A stretch of 64,000 bases of DNA from contig JAETTD010000005.1 in the NCBI GenBank assembly GCA_021769295.1, positions 52,654-116,653 on the forward strand. Reading direction: 5' to 3'. Source of the stretch: Bacillota bacterium (GTDB lineage: Bacteria > Bacillota > Clostridia > Peptostreptococcales > Anaerovoracaceae). Positions 9,409-17,134 of this stretch are shown one piece after another. The position numbers were made by a program, and so were the translations under genes. The notes under the pieces were generated by a model. That model was not told the origin of the DNA. It saw only the letters and a program-made list of their open reading frames with translations, and made no database searches. The number at the start of each line of letters is the position of its first letter. Position 1 is the first letter of the stretch.

Positions 9409-9583
9409 ACTAAATTTGAAAAAACTTTCGCCTTATTGATAAAATAAAAATAAATTTCTTGTAAAAATTGATTTTTGGTTAAAACTAACAAAAAAGCGTT
9501 GAAAAACAAGTATAAAAGCACAAGTTAAGGAGCCATATTCGTGAAAAAGTACAAGATAAGTATACAATATTCACTACTAAACA

Positions 9584-9599
9584 TGGCACGGACTTTGCT
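9584..9599 (+). promoter_or_regulatory. Sigma-54 (-24/-12) promoter of the ornithine operon
   Basis: TGGCACGGACTTTGCT matches the sigma-54 consensus TGGCAC-N5-TTGC completely, with GG and GC at the required spacing. It lies 58 bp before the ord start codon. Confidence 0.93.
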
Positions 9600-9657
9600 T
9601 TATATATAATCAGTTATAACTTAAAACTAAATTTTAATTAAAAAAGGAGAAACTAAG

Positions 9658-10716
9658 ATGAAAGAAGTAAAAGTAATTATCTGGGGACTCGGCGCTATGG
9701 GCGGCGGAATGGCTGACATGCTTCTGAAGAAGAAGGGCGTTGAAATCGTTGGAGTAGCAGGAAGAGGCGCTAAAATAGGCACTTCAATGTACGACTACAT
9801 CAAGACTGAAAGAGGAGACAGACCTGATGTTAAGATTCAGGCTGCTGAAGACATCATCAAACCGGGTGCTGCAGACGTTGTACTGCTTTGCACAGACTCC
9901 TTCACAAAGAATGCATTCCCAAGATTAAAGTTCATCATGGAACAGGGAATCAACGTAATCACTTCTGCTGAAGAAATGGCTTATCCTAAGGCTCAGAGCC
10001 CTGAACTGGCTGAAGAACTGGACAAGATTGCAAAGGCAAACGGAGTTTCTTGCTTAGGTACAGGAATCAACCCTGGACATATCATGGACTTATTGGTTCT
10101 CGTTATGACAGGATGCTTGGTAGATGTTGAAGAAATCACTTCAAGAAGAGTTAACTCACTGTCACCGTTCGGACCTGTTGTTATGGATGAGCAGGGTATC
10201 GGCGATACAGTTGAAAGATTCATGGAAAGAAAAGCTACAAACACTATGTCAGGTCACGTTGGATTTGCTGAATCCGTTGGCATGATAGCAGAAGGTATGG
10301 GACTTACTGTTGAAGAATTTGCACAGGACATGAACCCTATCACTACTGACGTTGACAGAAAGTCACCTCATGGCTTTGCAGCAGCAGGAACTTGCGCAGG
10401 CGTTGCTATGACAGCAGAAGCTAAGCTTTCTAACGGAATGCCTGTACACATGGATCACCCACAGCAGATCGAACCTGAACAGGTTGGCGTTAAGACAGGT
10501 GACTATGTAATCATCAAGGGAACTCCAAACGTAAACTTAGTAAACAGCCCTGAAATCGAAGGCGGACTGGGAACTATCGCTATGTGCGTAAACATGATTC
10601 CTAACGTAATCAATGCTGAGCCGGGATTACACACTATGATTACTCTTCCTATTCCAAGAGCAATCATGGGCGACTTCAGAAACCTCGTAAGAGAAGACAA
10701 GAAGATCGTAAAATAG
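9658..10716 (+). CDS. ord: 2,4-diaminopentanoate dehydrogenase
   Basis: 352 residues, the usual length. The N-terminal Rossmann motif is VIIWGLGAMGGGMAD, and the C-terminal part is of the dihydrodipicolinate-reductase-like fold. It oxidatively deaminates (2R,4S)-2,4-diaminopentanoate to 2-amino-4-oxopentanoate, passing electrons to NAD(P)+, in the oxidative ornithine pathway. It is the first gene of the cluster ord-ortA-ortB-oraS-oraE, the order known from Clostridium sticklandii. It has a strong AGGAG site and the sigma-54 promoter directly upstream. Confidence 0.93.
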   Translation: MKEVKVIIWGLGAMGGGMADMLLKKKGVEIVGVAGRGAKIGTSMYDYIKTERGDRPDVKIQAAEDIIKPGAADVVLLCTDSFTKNAFPRLKFIMEQGINVITSAEEMAYPKAQSPELAEELDKIAKANGVSCLGTGINPGHIMDLLVLVMTGCLVDVEEITSRRVNSLSPFGPVVMDEQGIGDTVERFMERKATNTMSGHVGFAESVGMIAEGMGLTVEEFAQDMNPITTDVDRKSPHGFAAAGTCAGVAMTAEAKLSNGMPVHMDHPQQIEPEQVGVKTGDYVIIKGTPNVNLVNSPEIEGGLGTIAMCVNMIPNVINAEPGLHTMITLPIPRAIMGDFRNLVREDKKIVK

Positions 10717-10748
10717 TATAAACCCCATTTAGACATTTAAAAGTTTGA

Positions 10749-10773
10749 CGCCCGCAGGAACCTCTTGCGGGCG
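10749..10773 (+). other. Intercistronic hairpin between ord and ortA
   Basis: CGCCCGCA pairs with TGCGGGCG around a 9-nt loop. No T-run follows, so it is more likely an RNA-processing or stability hairpin, or a weak attenuator, than a full terminator. Confidence 0.5.
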
Positions 10774-10800
10774 CTATGCACAAAAAAGGAGATATTAGAA

Positions 10801-11103
10801 ATGGCAAAAAAAGGTGATTGGGTGCGCATTCATTCCATCGTGCTGAAAGCTGATGAAAGAACTGCAAAACTCCCTGCAGATACACAAAAATGCGATTTAC
10901 AGATGTGGACAAAAGGATTCTTACAGGACGAAACTGCTGAAATCGGTGATGAAGTTACCGTTGAAACTGCAGTAGGCCGTCTTGAAAAAGGTACTTTAAT
11001 CGAAGTAGGTCCTTACTATACACATAGCTATGGCAAGTTTGTACCTGAGATTATCGAAATCGACAGACAGTTAAGAGAAGTTATGTTCGGAGGTGACAAA
11101 TAA
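10801..11103 (+). CDS. ortA: 2-amino-4-oxopentanoate thiolase, alpha subunit
   Basis: 100 residues from the ATG at 10801, which follows AAAAAGGAG with 9 nt spacing. An upstream in-frame start at 10765 lies within the hairpin region and is unlikely. OrtA pairs with OrtB to cleave 2-amino-4-oxopentanoate with CoA into alanine and acetyl-CoA. The OrtA-like stretch is KGDWVRIHSIVLKADERT. Its stop overlaps the ortB start (TAATG), indicating translational coupling and 1:1 expression. Confidence 0.9.
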   Translation: MAKKGDWVRIHSIVLKADERTAKLPADTQKCDLQMWTKGFLQDETAEIGDEVTVETAVGRLEKGTLIEVGPYYTHSYGKFVPEIIEIDRQLREVMFGGDK

Positions 11104-12506
11104 TGGCATTAGCAAAAGACTATAAATCCGTAATGGGTAGATCCAATGACATAATGAAAGAAGCATTGGGACTTGACTATACAGAATTTGAATCAGGTTC
11201 AGTGGCATTTGACTATGACGCATTGATGAAAGCAACCAACTATACTCTTGACGAAATCAACAAGATTCAGTCAAGAACAGGCGTTGGCGATACTCCGCTG
11301 CTTGAACTTAGAAACCTGACAGCTCTGTCAAGAAAATATGCAAAACCTGGATACGGCGCAAGAATCCTCGTTAAGGATGAAGCTGCAAACGCATCCGGAA
11401 GCTTTAAGGACAGAAGAGCTGCTTGCGCAGTTGCTCACGCTAAGAAGCTGGGATACAAGGGCGTTATGGCTGCAACTTCCGGTAACTATGGTGCAGCAGT
11501 TGCATCACAGGCTGCTATGCAGGGACTGAAGTGCATCATCGTTCAGGAATGCTATGACTCCAAGGGAGTAGGTCAACCTGAAATCGTTGAAAAAGCAAGA
11601 AAGTGCGAAGCTTTAGGAGCAGAAGTTATTCAGCTGACAGTAGGACCTGAACTGTTCTACACATTCCTGTCGGTTCTTGAAGATACAGGATACTTCAATG
11701 CTTCATTATATTCACCGTTCGGTATCGCAGGTGTAGAAACTCTGGGATATGAAATCGCAATGGAATGCCGTGAAAAATACGGTAAAGACCCTGAAATGGT
11801 AGTATGTACTACTGCAGGCGGCGGCATGATTACAGGTACAGGTCGTGGTCTCTTGAAGGCAGGCTGCACCAACACTCAGGTTGTTGCTGCATCCATCGAC
11901 TTAACCGGACTGCACATGGCTTCAGACGTTCAGTTCAACAAGAAGTCATGCACAACAGGACACACCGGATTCGGAGTTCCTTACGCAACTGACCCTGACC
12001 ACTCAGACGTTCCACGTTCAGCAGCAAGACCTCTTCGCTACATGGACAGATACGTTACAACAACTCAGGGCGAAGTAATGTATATTACAGAAGCACTGGC
12101 AAACTTAGAAGGTCTTGAAAGAGGACCTGCAGGAAACACTGCGCTGGCTGCTGCATTCTCACTTGCTCAGGAATTACCTGAAGACGCTATCTTGGTAGTA
12201 AGTGAAACAGAATACACAGGTGCCGGCAAGCACATTCAGCCACAGCTTGACTTTGCAAGAGAAAACGGAATCGAAATCAGATTCGGCGACCCTGTAGACG
12301 ACAAGCCTGGCACAAACATCATTCTTCCTGCAAACCCTGGTTTAATCAAATGCAAGGATGCAGACCTTAACCACTTCAGAAAGTCACTCATCAAGAAGGC
12401 AGTTAAGAAAGCAGGCGTTGAACCTACTCAGGCTGACCTTGAATTCTTAGCAGAAGAAACTAAGACTGATGTTGAATTCGTAAAGAAAGCTTTAGAAGAA
12501 CTTTAA
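11103..12506 (+). CDS. ortB: 2-amino-4-oxopentanoate thiolase, beta subunit (PLP)
   Basis: 467 residues of fold type II PLP enzyme, related in fold to threonine synthase. The Schiff-base lysine is probably K102 in ASGSFKDRR. The phosphate-binding loop is AGGGMITGTGRG, near residues 239-250. With OrtA it performs the CoA-dependent thiolytic step giving D-alanine/alanine and acetyl-CoA. Codon use and spacing match the rest of the operon. Confidence 0.93.
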   Translation: MALAKDYKSVMGRSNDIMKEALGLDYTEFESGSVAFDYDALMKATNYTLDEINKIQSRTGVGDTPLLELRNLTALSRKYAKPGYGARILVKDEAANASGSFKDRRAACAVAHAKKLGYKGVMAATSGNYGAAVASQAAMQGLKCIIVQECYDSKGVGQPEIVEKARKCEALGAEVIQLTVGPELFYTFLSVLEDTGYFNASLYSPFGIAGVETLGYEIAMECREKYGKDPEMVVCTTAGGGMITGTGRGLLKAGCTNTQVVAASIDLTGLHMASDVQFNKKSCTTGHTGFGVPYATDPDHSDVPRSAARPLRYMDRYVTTTQGEVMYITEALANLEGLERGPAGNTALAAAFSLAQELPEDAILVVSETEYTGAGKHIQPQLDFARENGIEIRFGDPVDDKPGTNIILPANPGLIKCKDADLNHFRKSLIKKAVKKAGVEPTQADLEFLAEETKTDVEFVKKALEEL

Positions 12507-12524
12507 TATTAAAGGAGAAAAAGG

Positions 12525-12890
12525 ATGAAAAGAGATGATGATTTCGCAGTAAGAAGACAACATATTGCAAACCTTACTGACGAAGAACTTTATGCAAGAT
12601 TCTGGGAACTCACCGACCAGGTAGTTGACCCGCTTCTTGAACTTGGCAAGAAGAATACTACCCCTTCGGTAGAAAGATCCGTTCTTTTGAGAATGGGAGT
12701 ATCCTCACTTGACTGCATGCCTATCGTTAACCATGCAATCGACCACGGTTTAATGGGAAAAGGCTGCGGACACTGCGTTTACAAGTTATCAAAGATGGAA
12801 GATATTTCAATAAGAGACGCCAGCATCAAGCTCGCAAAAGGCGAAGGCTGGGATAAGCTGGTAGAAGCATTCAAGGGAGGTAAGAAGTAA
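12525..12890 (+). CDS. oraS: D-ornithine 4,5-aminomutase, S subunit
   Basis: 121 residues, the normal size of OraS, the small subunit that stabilises OraE and shapes its active site. Recognisable stretches are TDEELYARFWELT and GKGCGHCVYKLSK. It follows AGGAG, 18 bp after ortB, and its stop overlaps the oraE start by one base (TAATG). Confidence 0.93.
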   Translation: MKRDDDFAVRRQHIANLTDEELYARFWELTDQVVDPLLELGKKNTTPSVERSVLLRMGVSSLDCMPIVNHAIDHGLMGKGCGHCVYKLSKMEDISIRDASIKLAKGEGWDKLVEAFKGGKK

Positions 12891-15103
12891 TGACTGAGTT
12901 GAAGAAAAACGAAAAGTTAGATATTGTCGAGCTTCTTAAAGACCTTGACAAATATGAACCGAGAAGAAGAGGCTGGGTTTGGAGAGAAAAGGCTGAAGAT
13001 CAGCACATGGGACCTTTCGAATTCAGCGAAATTTCAAAGCCGCTGAAGCAGAGCGTTCCTCTTCCTCCTGCTAAATTTATGGAAGATATAGACCCACAGC
13101 CTATGCAGACTATCACAACTGAAATCGCTTCCGGTAGATTTGAAGACGATATCAGAAGAATGAGAATGGCTGCATGGCACGGCGCTGACCACCTGATGGT
13201 AATCAGACATATGGGACAGTCCCATATCGACGGCCTTATGGAAGGTACTCCTCAGGGTATCGGTGGTGTTCCTATCACAAGAAAGCAGATCAGAGCACAG
13301 AGAAAAGCTATCGACATGATTGAGGATGAAGTTGGTCGTCCAATCAACTATCATTCATATATCTCCGGCGTAGCAGGCCCTGACGTAGCTGTATTGTTTG
13401 CAGAAGAAGGTATCAACGGAGCTCACCAGGACCCTCAGTACAACGTACTTTACAGAGATATAAACTGTGTAAGATCTTTCGTAGATGCCTGCGAATCCAA
13501 GAAGATTATGGCTTGGGCAGACATTCTGCAGATCGACGGCGCTCACAATGCTAACGCTACTGCAAGAGAAGCATGGAAGGTAATGCCTGAACTTATCGTT
13601 CAGCACGCTATCAACTCCAGATTCTCCGAAAAGGTAGGTATTAAACCTGAAAACATTTCACTGTCAACAGTACCTCCTACAGCAACTCCTGCTCCATGCG
13701 TATCCATGGACCTTCCTTATGCAGTTGCTCTTAGAGACATCTGTGACAGATATAAGATGAGAGCTCAGATGAACACCAAGTACATTCAGTCTTCCGCAAG
13801 AGAAGCTACTGTAACTCACGTACTGAACATGCTCATCTCAAAACTGACAAGAGCCGACATCCAGTCAACTATCACTCCTGACGAAGGAAGAAACGTTCCT
13901 TGGCATATCTACAACATCGAAGCATGTGACACTGCTAAGCAGACTCTTATCGGCTTAGACGGCTTGATGGATATGGTTGAGCTGAAAAAAGACGGTCCTC
14001 TCAGAGAAATGGCAAGAGACATCAAAGAAAGAGCTCTCCTGTTCATGGAAGAAATCGTTGAAAATGGCGGATACTTCCAGGCTGTACAGGACGGATTCTT
14101 CGTTGACTCCGCTAAATATCCTGAAAGAAACGGCGACGGTATCGCTCGTAAGATTGAAGGCGGCGTAGGTTACGGATTCATCTTTGAAAGAGATGAAGAC
14201 TACATGGCTCCTGTAACTGCTCACTATGGCTACAACAATGTAGAGCAGTACGGCGGAGACCCTGAAAATCCGTCAGCTTTAATCGGCGGATGTACTTTCG
14301 AAGACAGAAGCAAGATCGTTTACATTGACGAATTAGACGATGATAATGTAAACAACAGACTTGAAAAGGTTGCTAAGTACAGAACCGGCGAAGTTATCAC
14401 TCCGGAAGTTGAATGGTGCGGCGACAGAGTTGTTATGCTGACAATGATGCTCCCAATCAATAAGAGAGTTGCAGAAGCTGCTGCTGTTGAATTAGGTAAG
14501 AAGTTAGGTTTGGTTGACCCTGAAGTTATTTCTGCAGAAGTTATGCAGGATGCAGAAGGTACAAGAATCGAACTTAAGGGTAGAGTTGACTTTGATATCG
14601 ACCTTACTACTCTTGAAATTCCACCTGAACCTCATTACCTGTCCGATAAAGAACTCTATGAGGAATTTGAAGGACATGAACACATGAAGGTTGTATGCGG
14701 TACCGTAGGTGAAGATGAACACTCCGTAGGTATGAGAGAAATCATCAACATCAAGCATGGCGGAATTGAAAAGTGGGGTATCGAATGTATCTACCTCGGA
14801 ACTTCCGTTCCTGTAGAAAAGATGGTAGACGCTTGTATCGAAGAAAATGCAGAAGCAATCCTCGCTTCAACTATCATTTCACACGATAACGTACACTACA
14901 AGAACATGAAGAGAATTCATGAACTTTGCGTAGAAAAGGGTATCAGAGATAAGGTTATCATCTGTGCCGGCGGTACTCAGGTTATTCCTGAAGAAGCCGT
15001 TAAGACAGGTATCGACATGGGATTCGGAAGAAACTCCCACGGTATCGACGTTGCTACATTCTTAGCTGAAGAAAGACAGAGAAGAAGAGGCGAAAAGAAA
15101 TAG
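12890..15103 (+). CDS. oraE: D-ornithine 4,5-aminomutase, E subunit (adenosylcobalamin/PLP)
   Basis: 737 residues, matching OraE. It has an N-terminal TIM-barrel-type catalytic domain and a C-terminal cobalamin-binding Rossmann domain. The base-off B12 motif D-x-H-x-x-G is D609-E-H611-S-V-G614. It uses adenosylcobalamin and PLP to move the terminal amino group of D-ornithine to C4, giving 2,4-diaminopentanoate for Ord. The cob genes at 38-42 kb can finish the cofactor. A strong terminator follows directly. Confidence 0.95.
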   Translation: MTELKKNEKLDIVELLKDLDKYEPRRRGWVWREKAEDQHMGPFEFSEISKPLKQSVPLPPAKFMEDIDPQPMQTITTEIASGRFEDDIRRMRMAAWHGADHLMVIRHMGQSHIDGLMEGTPQGIGGVPITRKQIRAQRKAIDMIEDEVGRPINYHSYISGVAGPDVAVLFAEEGINGAHQDPQYNVLYRDINCVRSFVDACESKKIMAWADILQIDGAHNANATAREAWKVMPELIVQHAINSRFSEKVGIKPENISLSTVPPTATPAPCVSMDLPYAVALRDICDRYKMRAQMNTKYIQSSAREATVTHVLNMLISKLTRADIQSTITPDEGRNVPWHIYNIEACDTAKQTLIGLDGLMDMVELKKDGPLREMARDIKERALLFMEEIVENGGYFQAVQDGFFVDSAKYPERNGDGIARKIEGGVGYGFIFERDEDYMAPVTAHYGYNNVEQYGGDPENPSALIGGCTFEDRSKIVYIDELDDDNVNNRLEKVAKYRTGEVITPEVEWCGDRVVMLTMMLPINKRVAEAAAVELGKKLGLVDPEVISAEVMQDAEGTRIELKGRVDFDIDLTTLEIPPEPHYLSDKELYEEFEGHEHMKVVCGTVGEDEHSVGMREIINIKHGGIEKWGIECIYLGTSVPVEKMVDACIEENAEAILASTIISHDNVHYKNMKRIHELCVEKGIRDKVIICAGGTQVIPEEAVKTGIDMGFGRNSHGIDVATFLAEERQRRRGEKK

Positions 15104-15114
15104 TTTAACTTACA

Positions 15115-15146
15115 AAGGGGCTGGGCAATATGCCCAGCCCTTTTTT
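15115..15146 (+). terminator. Terminator after oraE
   Basis: AAGGGGCTGGGC folds on GCCCAGCCCTT with a tiny loop and is followed by six T. It separates ord-oraE from the downstream pathway genes, which must have another promoter or depend on read-through. Confidence 0.9.
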
Positions 15147-15187
15147 CAGAATTATTTGCGCCCGGCGTATTGTAAAAAAATGGAAAA

Positions 15188-15444
15188 TGTTGTACAATCT
15201 TTGCGAAAAGCAAAATTCGGCCAACATTTTCACTTAACTATATACCTTCCTTGGGTTTGGAAGACCGAGGTGTTGGCTAAATATCCATAAAAATGAATTT
15301 TGGACAACAGTTTTGGCAAAAAGTGTAGGCCAAATTTAGCAGCCTGCTGCAAAAAGCCAACAAGGGGGTATAAAATGGTTCAAACTAAAGAATTTTTTGA
15401 GAAAATGTTGGCTGAATTAGAAGAGCGCCTTCAAAAAGCCAACA
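15188..15444 (+). repeat. P39 palindromic array at 15 kb (four units, last inside a gene)
   Basis: 39-bp units start at 15188, 15271, 15324 and 15406 (steps 83, 53, 82). The ends are TGTTGGC-like and GCCAACA-like: TGTTGTA...GCCAACA, TGTTGGC...GACAACA, TGTAGGC...GCCAACA, TGTTGGC...GCCAACA. The third unit ends 13 bp before the next gene's ATG. The fourth lies wholly within that gene, codons 11-24. The step pattern equals that at 28302 and 63635. Confidence 0.85.
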
Positions 15445-16151
15445 AGGAATTAAAAGAAAGCCCAAGTGGAAGTGTAGTTAGGGTCAAACGGGGGAATTAT
15501 TATAGCTTTTTTCAAGTTGAGAAAAGAGAAGGAAAACGCATAAGAAAAATCATTACAAACAACGACGAATTGATAAACGCATTGGCAAGAAAAACATATT
15601 TGGTAGCAGAGATAAAACTTCTCCAAAAGGATATTTCTGCGCTTAAACATTTTTGCCAGGCATACGAGGAGCCCGTTTATGATAAAATCATATCCATGTT
15701 GCCTGAGCGTATGCTTAAATATCAGTTGCTGTCGCCGCCTCCCGAGGACTGGGCAACCCAAGACTATCCTCAAAGTTCTTACATGTCTGAAAGTAAAGTA
15801 CACACCACAACCAGGGGGCTTAAGGTCCGTTCAAAGTCGGAACTTTTAATAGCAGAAAAACTGTATGAGCACGGCATTCCATTCAGATATGAGCAGGTGC
15901 TCAGCATAAACGGCGTTCAGTTTGCACCGGACTTTACTGTAAAAACCCAAAGCGGAAAACTGGTATATTGGGAGCACTGCGGGCTTACGGGCAATAAAAA
16001 ATATATGGAAAAGCACAAATGGAAACTATCCGTATACGAAGAAGCCGGCATAGTGCCATGGGATAATTTGATAATAACTTATGATGATAAATACGGAATT
16101 TTGAACCTTTCTATAATAGAAAGCGAAATTTCAAATAAAATAAAATTATGA
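15375..16151 (+). CDS. PD-(D/E)XK-like protein with N-terminal coiled coil
   Basis: 258 residues from the ATG at 15375, chosen for the AAGGGGG site; the reading frame extends upstream only into the palindromic array. A charged helical N-terminus (about 1-110) precedes a C-terminal domain with VRSKSELLIAEKLYEHGI, then FAPDFTV, then YWEHCG. The E...PD...E-x-H spacing resembles a PD-(D/E)XK/VSR-like nuclease fold. I recognise it as a conserved but uncharacterised Firmicutes family. Function is unknown; nuclease activity is inference. Its 5' codons encode a palindromic unit shared with intergenic arrays. It starts a coupled unit (ATGA overlap) with two acetyltransferase genes. Confidence 0.6.
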   Translation: MVQTKEFFEKMLAELEERLQKANKELKESPSGSVVRVKRGNYYSFFQVEKREGKRIRKIITNNDELINALARKTYLVAEIKLLQKDISALKHFCQAYEEPVYDKIISMLPERMLKYQLLSPPPEDWATQDYPQSSYMSESKVHTTTRGLKVRSKSELLIAEKLYEHGIPFRYEQVLSINGVQFAPDFTVKTQSGKLVYWEHCGLTGNKKYMEKHKWKLSVYEEAGIVPWDNLIITYDDKYGILNLSIIESEISNKIKL

Positions 16152-16654
16152 TAAAGACAAAACGTATGATTATAGAGGAGGCCGGGGTCTCCGATATTTC
16201 CACCATAATAGAATTGGAAAGCCATAAGGATAACAGAGATTATCTGTGGATAGGTACCGAAGAAGAACATAAAGAGGAGATAGCAGACCCGAATCATCTG
16301 CTTCTCATATTCAGAGAAAAAACAGATAACCGCACGGTGGGATATGCCCTTGTAAGGCTTAACCCCAAATCGGAGGTCTTTGAGCTCCGCCGCATTGCCA
16401 TTTCAGAGAAAGGGCAAGGATACGGCAGAGAAGCTATGAACGCTTTGTTTAAGCTGGCATTTGAAACCATGAAAATCAATCGCTTCTGGCTTGACGTATA
16501 CCCGGACAATACAATAGGCATCAAGTTGTATGAAAGTCTCGGAATGCACAGAGACGGCGTACTCCGCCAGAATTATAAAGCGGAAAGAGGATATTTGGAT
16601 CAGATAATTTATTCCATGCTGAGAAGTGAGTACTTCAGAAAGGGAGAAAAATGA
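16148..16654 (+). CDS. GNAT acetyltransferase (RimI/RimJ-like)
   Basis: 168 residues. GNAT motif A is visible as RRIAISEKGQGYGREAMNAL (about residues 78-97), followed by the C-terminal pattern FWLDVYPDNTIGIKLYESLG. It transfers acetyl from acetyl-CoA to an amine; the substrate is unknown. Start and stop overlap both neighbours by 4 nt, so it is translationally coupled to the PD-(D/E)XK-like gene and the next acetyltransferase. Confidence 0.82.
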   Translation: MIKTKRMIIEEAGVSDISTIIELESHKDNRDYLWIGTEEEHKEEIADPNHLLLIFREKTDNRTVGYALVRLNPKSEVFELRRIAISEKGQGYGREAMNALFKLAFETMKINRFWLDVYPDNTIGIKLYESLGMHRDGVLRQNYKAERGYLDQIIYSMLRSEYFRKGEK

Positions 16655-17115
16655 TAAGAACTGCCGAAGGAAGAGATAAACAAAGCTGGATAAAGTTGAA
16701 CCGAGAATTCATGGAATTTGAGATTCAAGACGATAATTTGTGGAATCATATAGACAAAGCCAAAGATGACGAGCTTGGAGAAGTCTTTGATGAAGCACTG
16801 GAAAGACCCGAACATATAACAATTTTTATGATAGAAGATAATGAAGATGTAATCGGCTTTGCCAACCTGATGACCGTTTTTAGCGTATGGTCGGAAGGCT
16901 TTGCGCTGATTATAGACGATATATATATAAAATCCGAGAAGCAAGGTAAGGGCCTCGGAAGAAAAGCGATGGAAGAAATCGAAAAATACGCACGCAGCAA
17001 GGGATATAGAAGACTTCAATTTCAATCGGAAGAAACCAATCCCGGAGCAAAAGCTTTTTATACGGCGCTGGGCTATGAGCCTGCGGCAATGAGCTTTTAT
17101 GTGCGATATTTATAA
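16651..17115 (+). CDS. GNAT acetyltransferase
   Basis: 154 residues with GNAT motif A IYIKSEKQGKGLGRKAMEEI (about 91-110) and the late motif NPGAKAFYTALGY. The substrate is unknown. The start overlaps the preceding stop (ATGA) after GGAG. The stop lies 19 bp before the reactivase gene, so the four genes may be one transcript. Confidence 0.82.
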   Translation: MIRTAEGRDKQSWIKLNREFMEFEIQDDNLWNHIDKAKDDELGEVFDEALERPEHITIFMIEDNEDVIGFANLMTVFSVWSEGFALIIDDIYIKSEKQGKGLGRKAMEEIEKYARSKGYRRLQFQSEETNPGAKAFYTALGYEPAAMSFYVRYL

Positions 17116-17134
17116 AGAGAAAGGAAAAGCAAGT

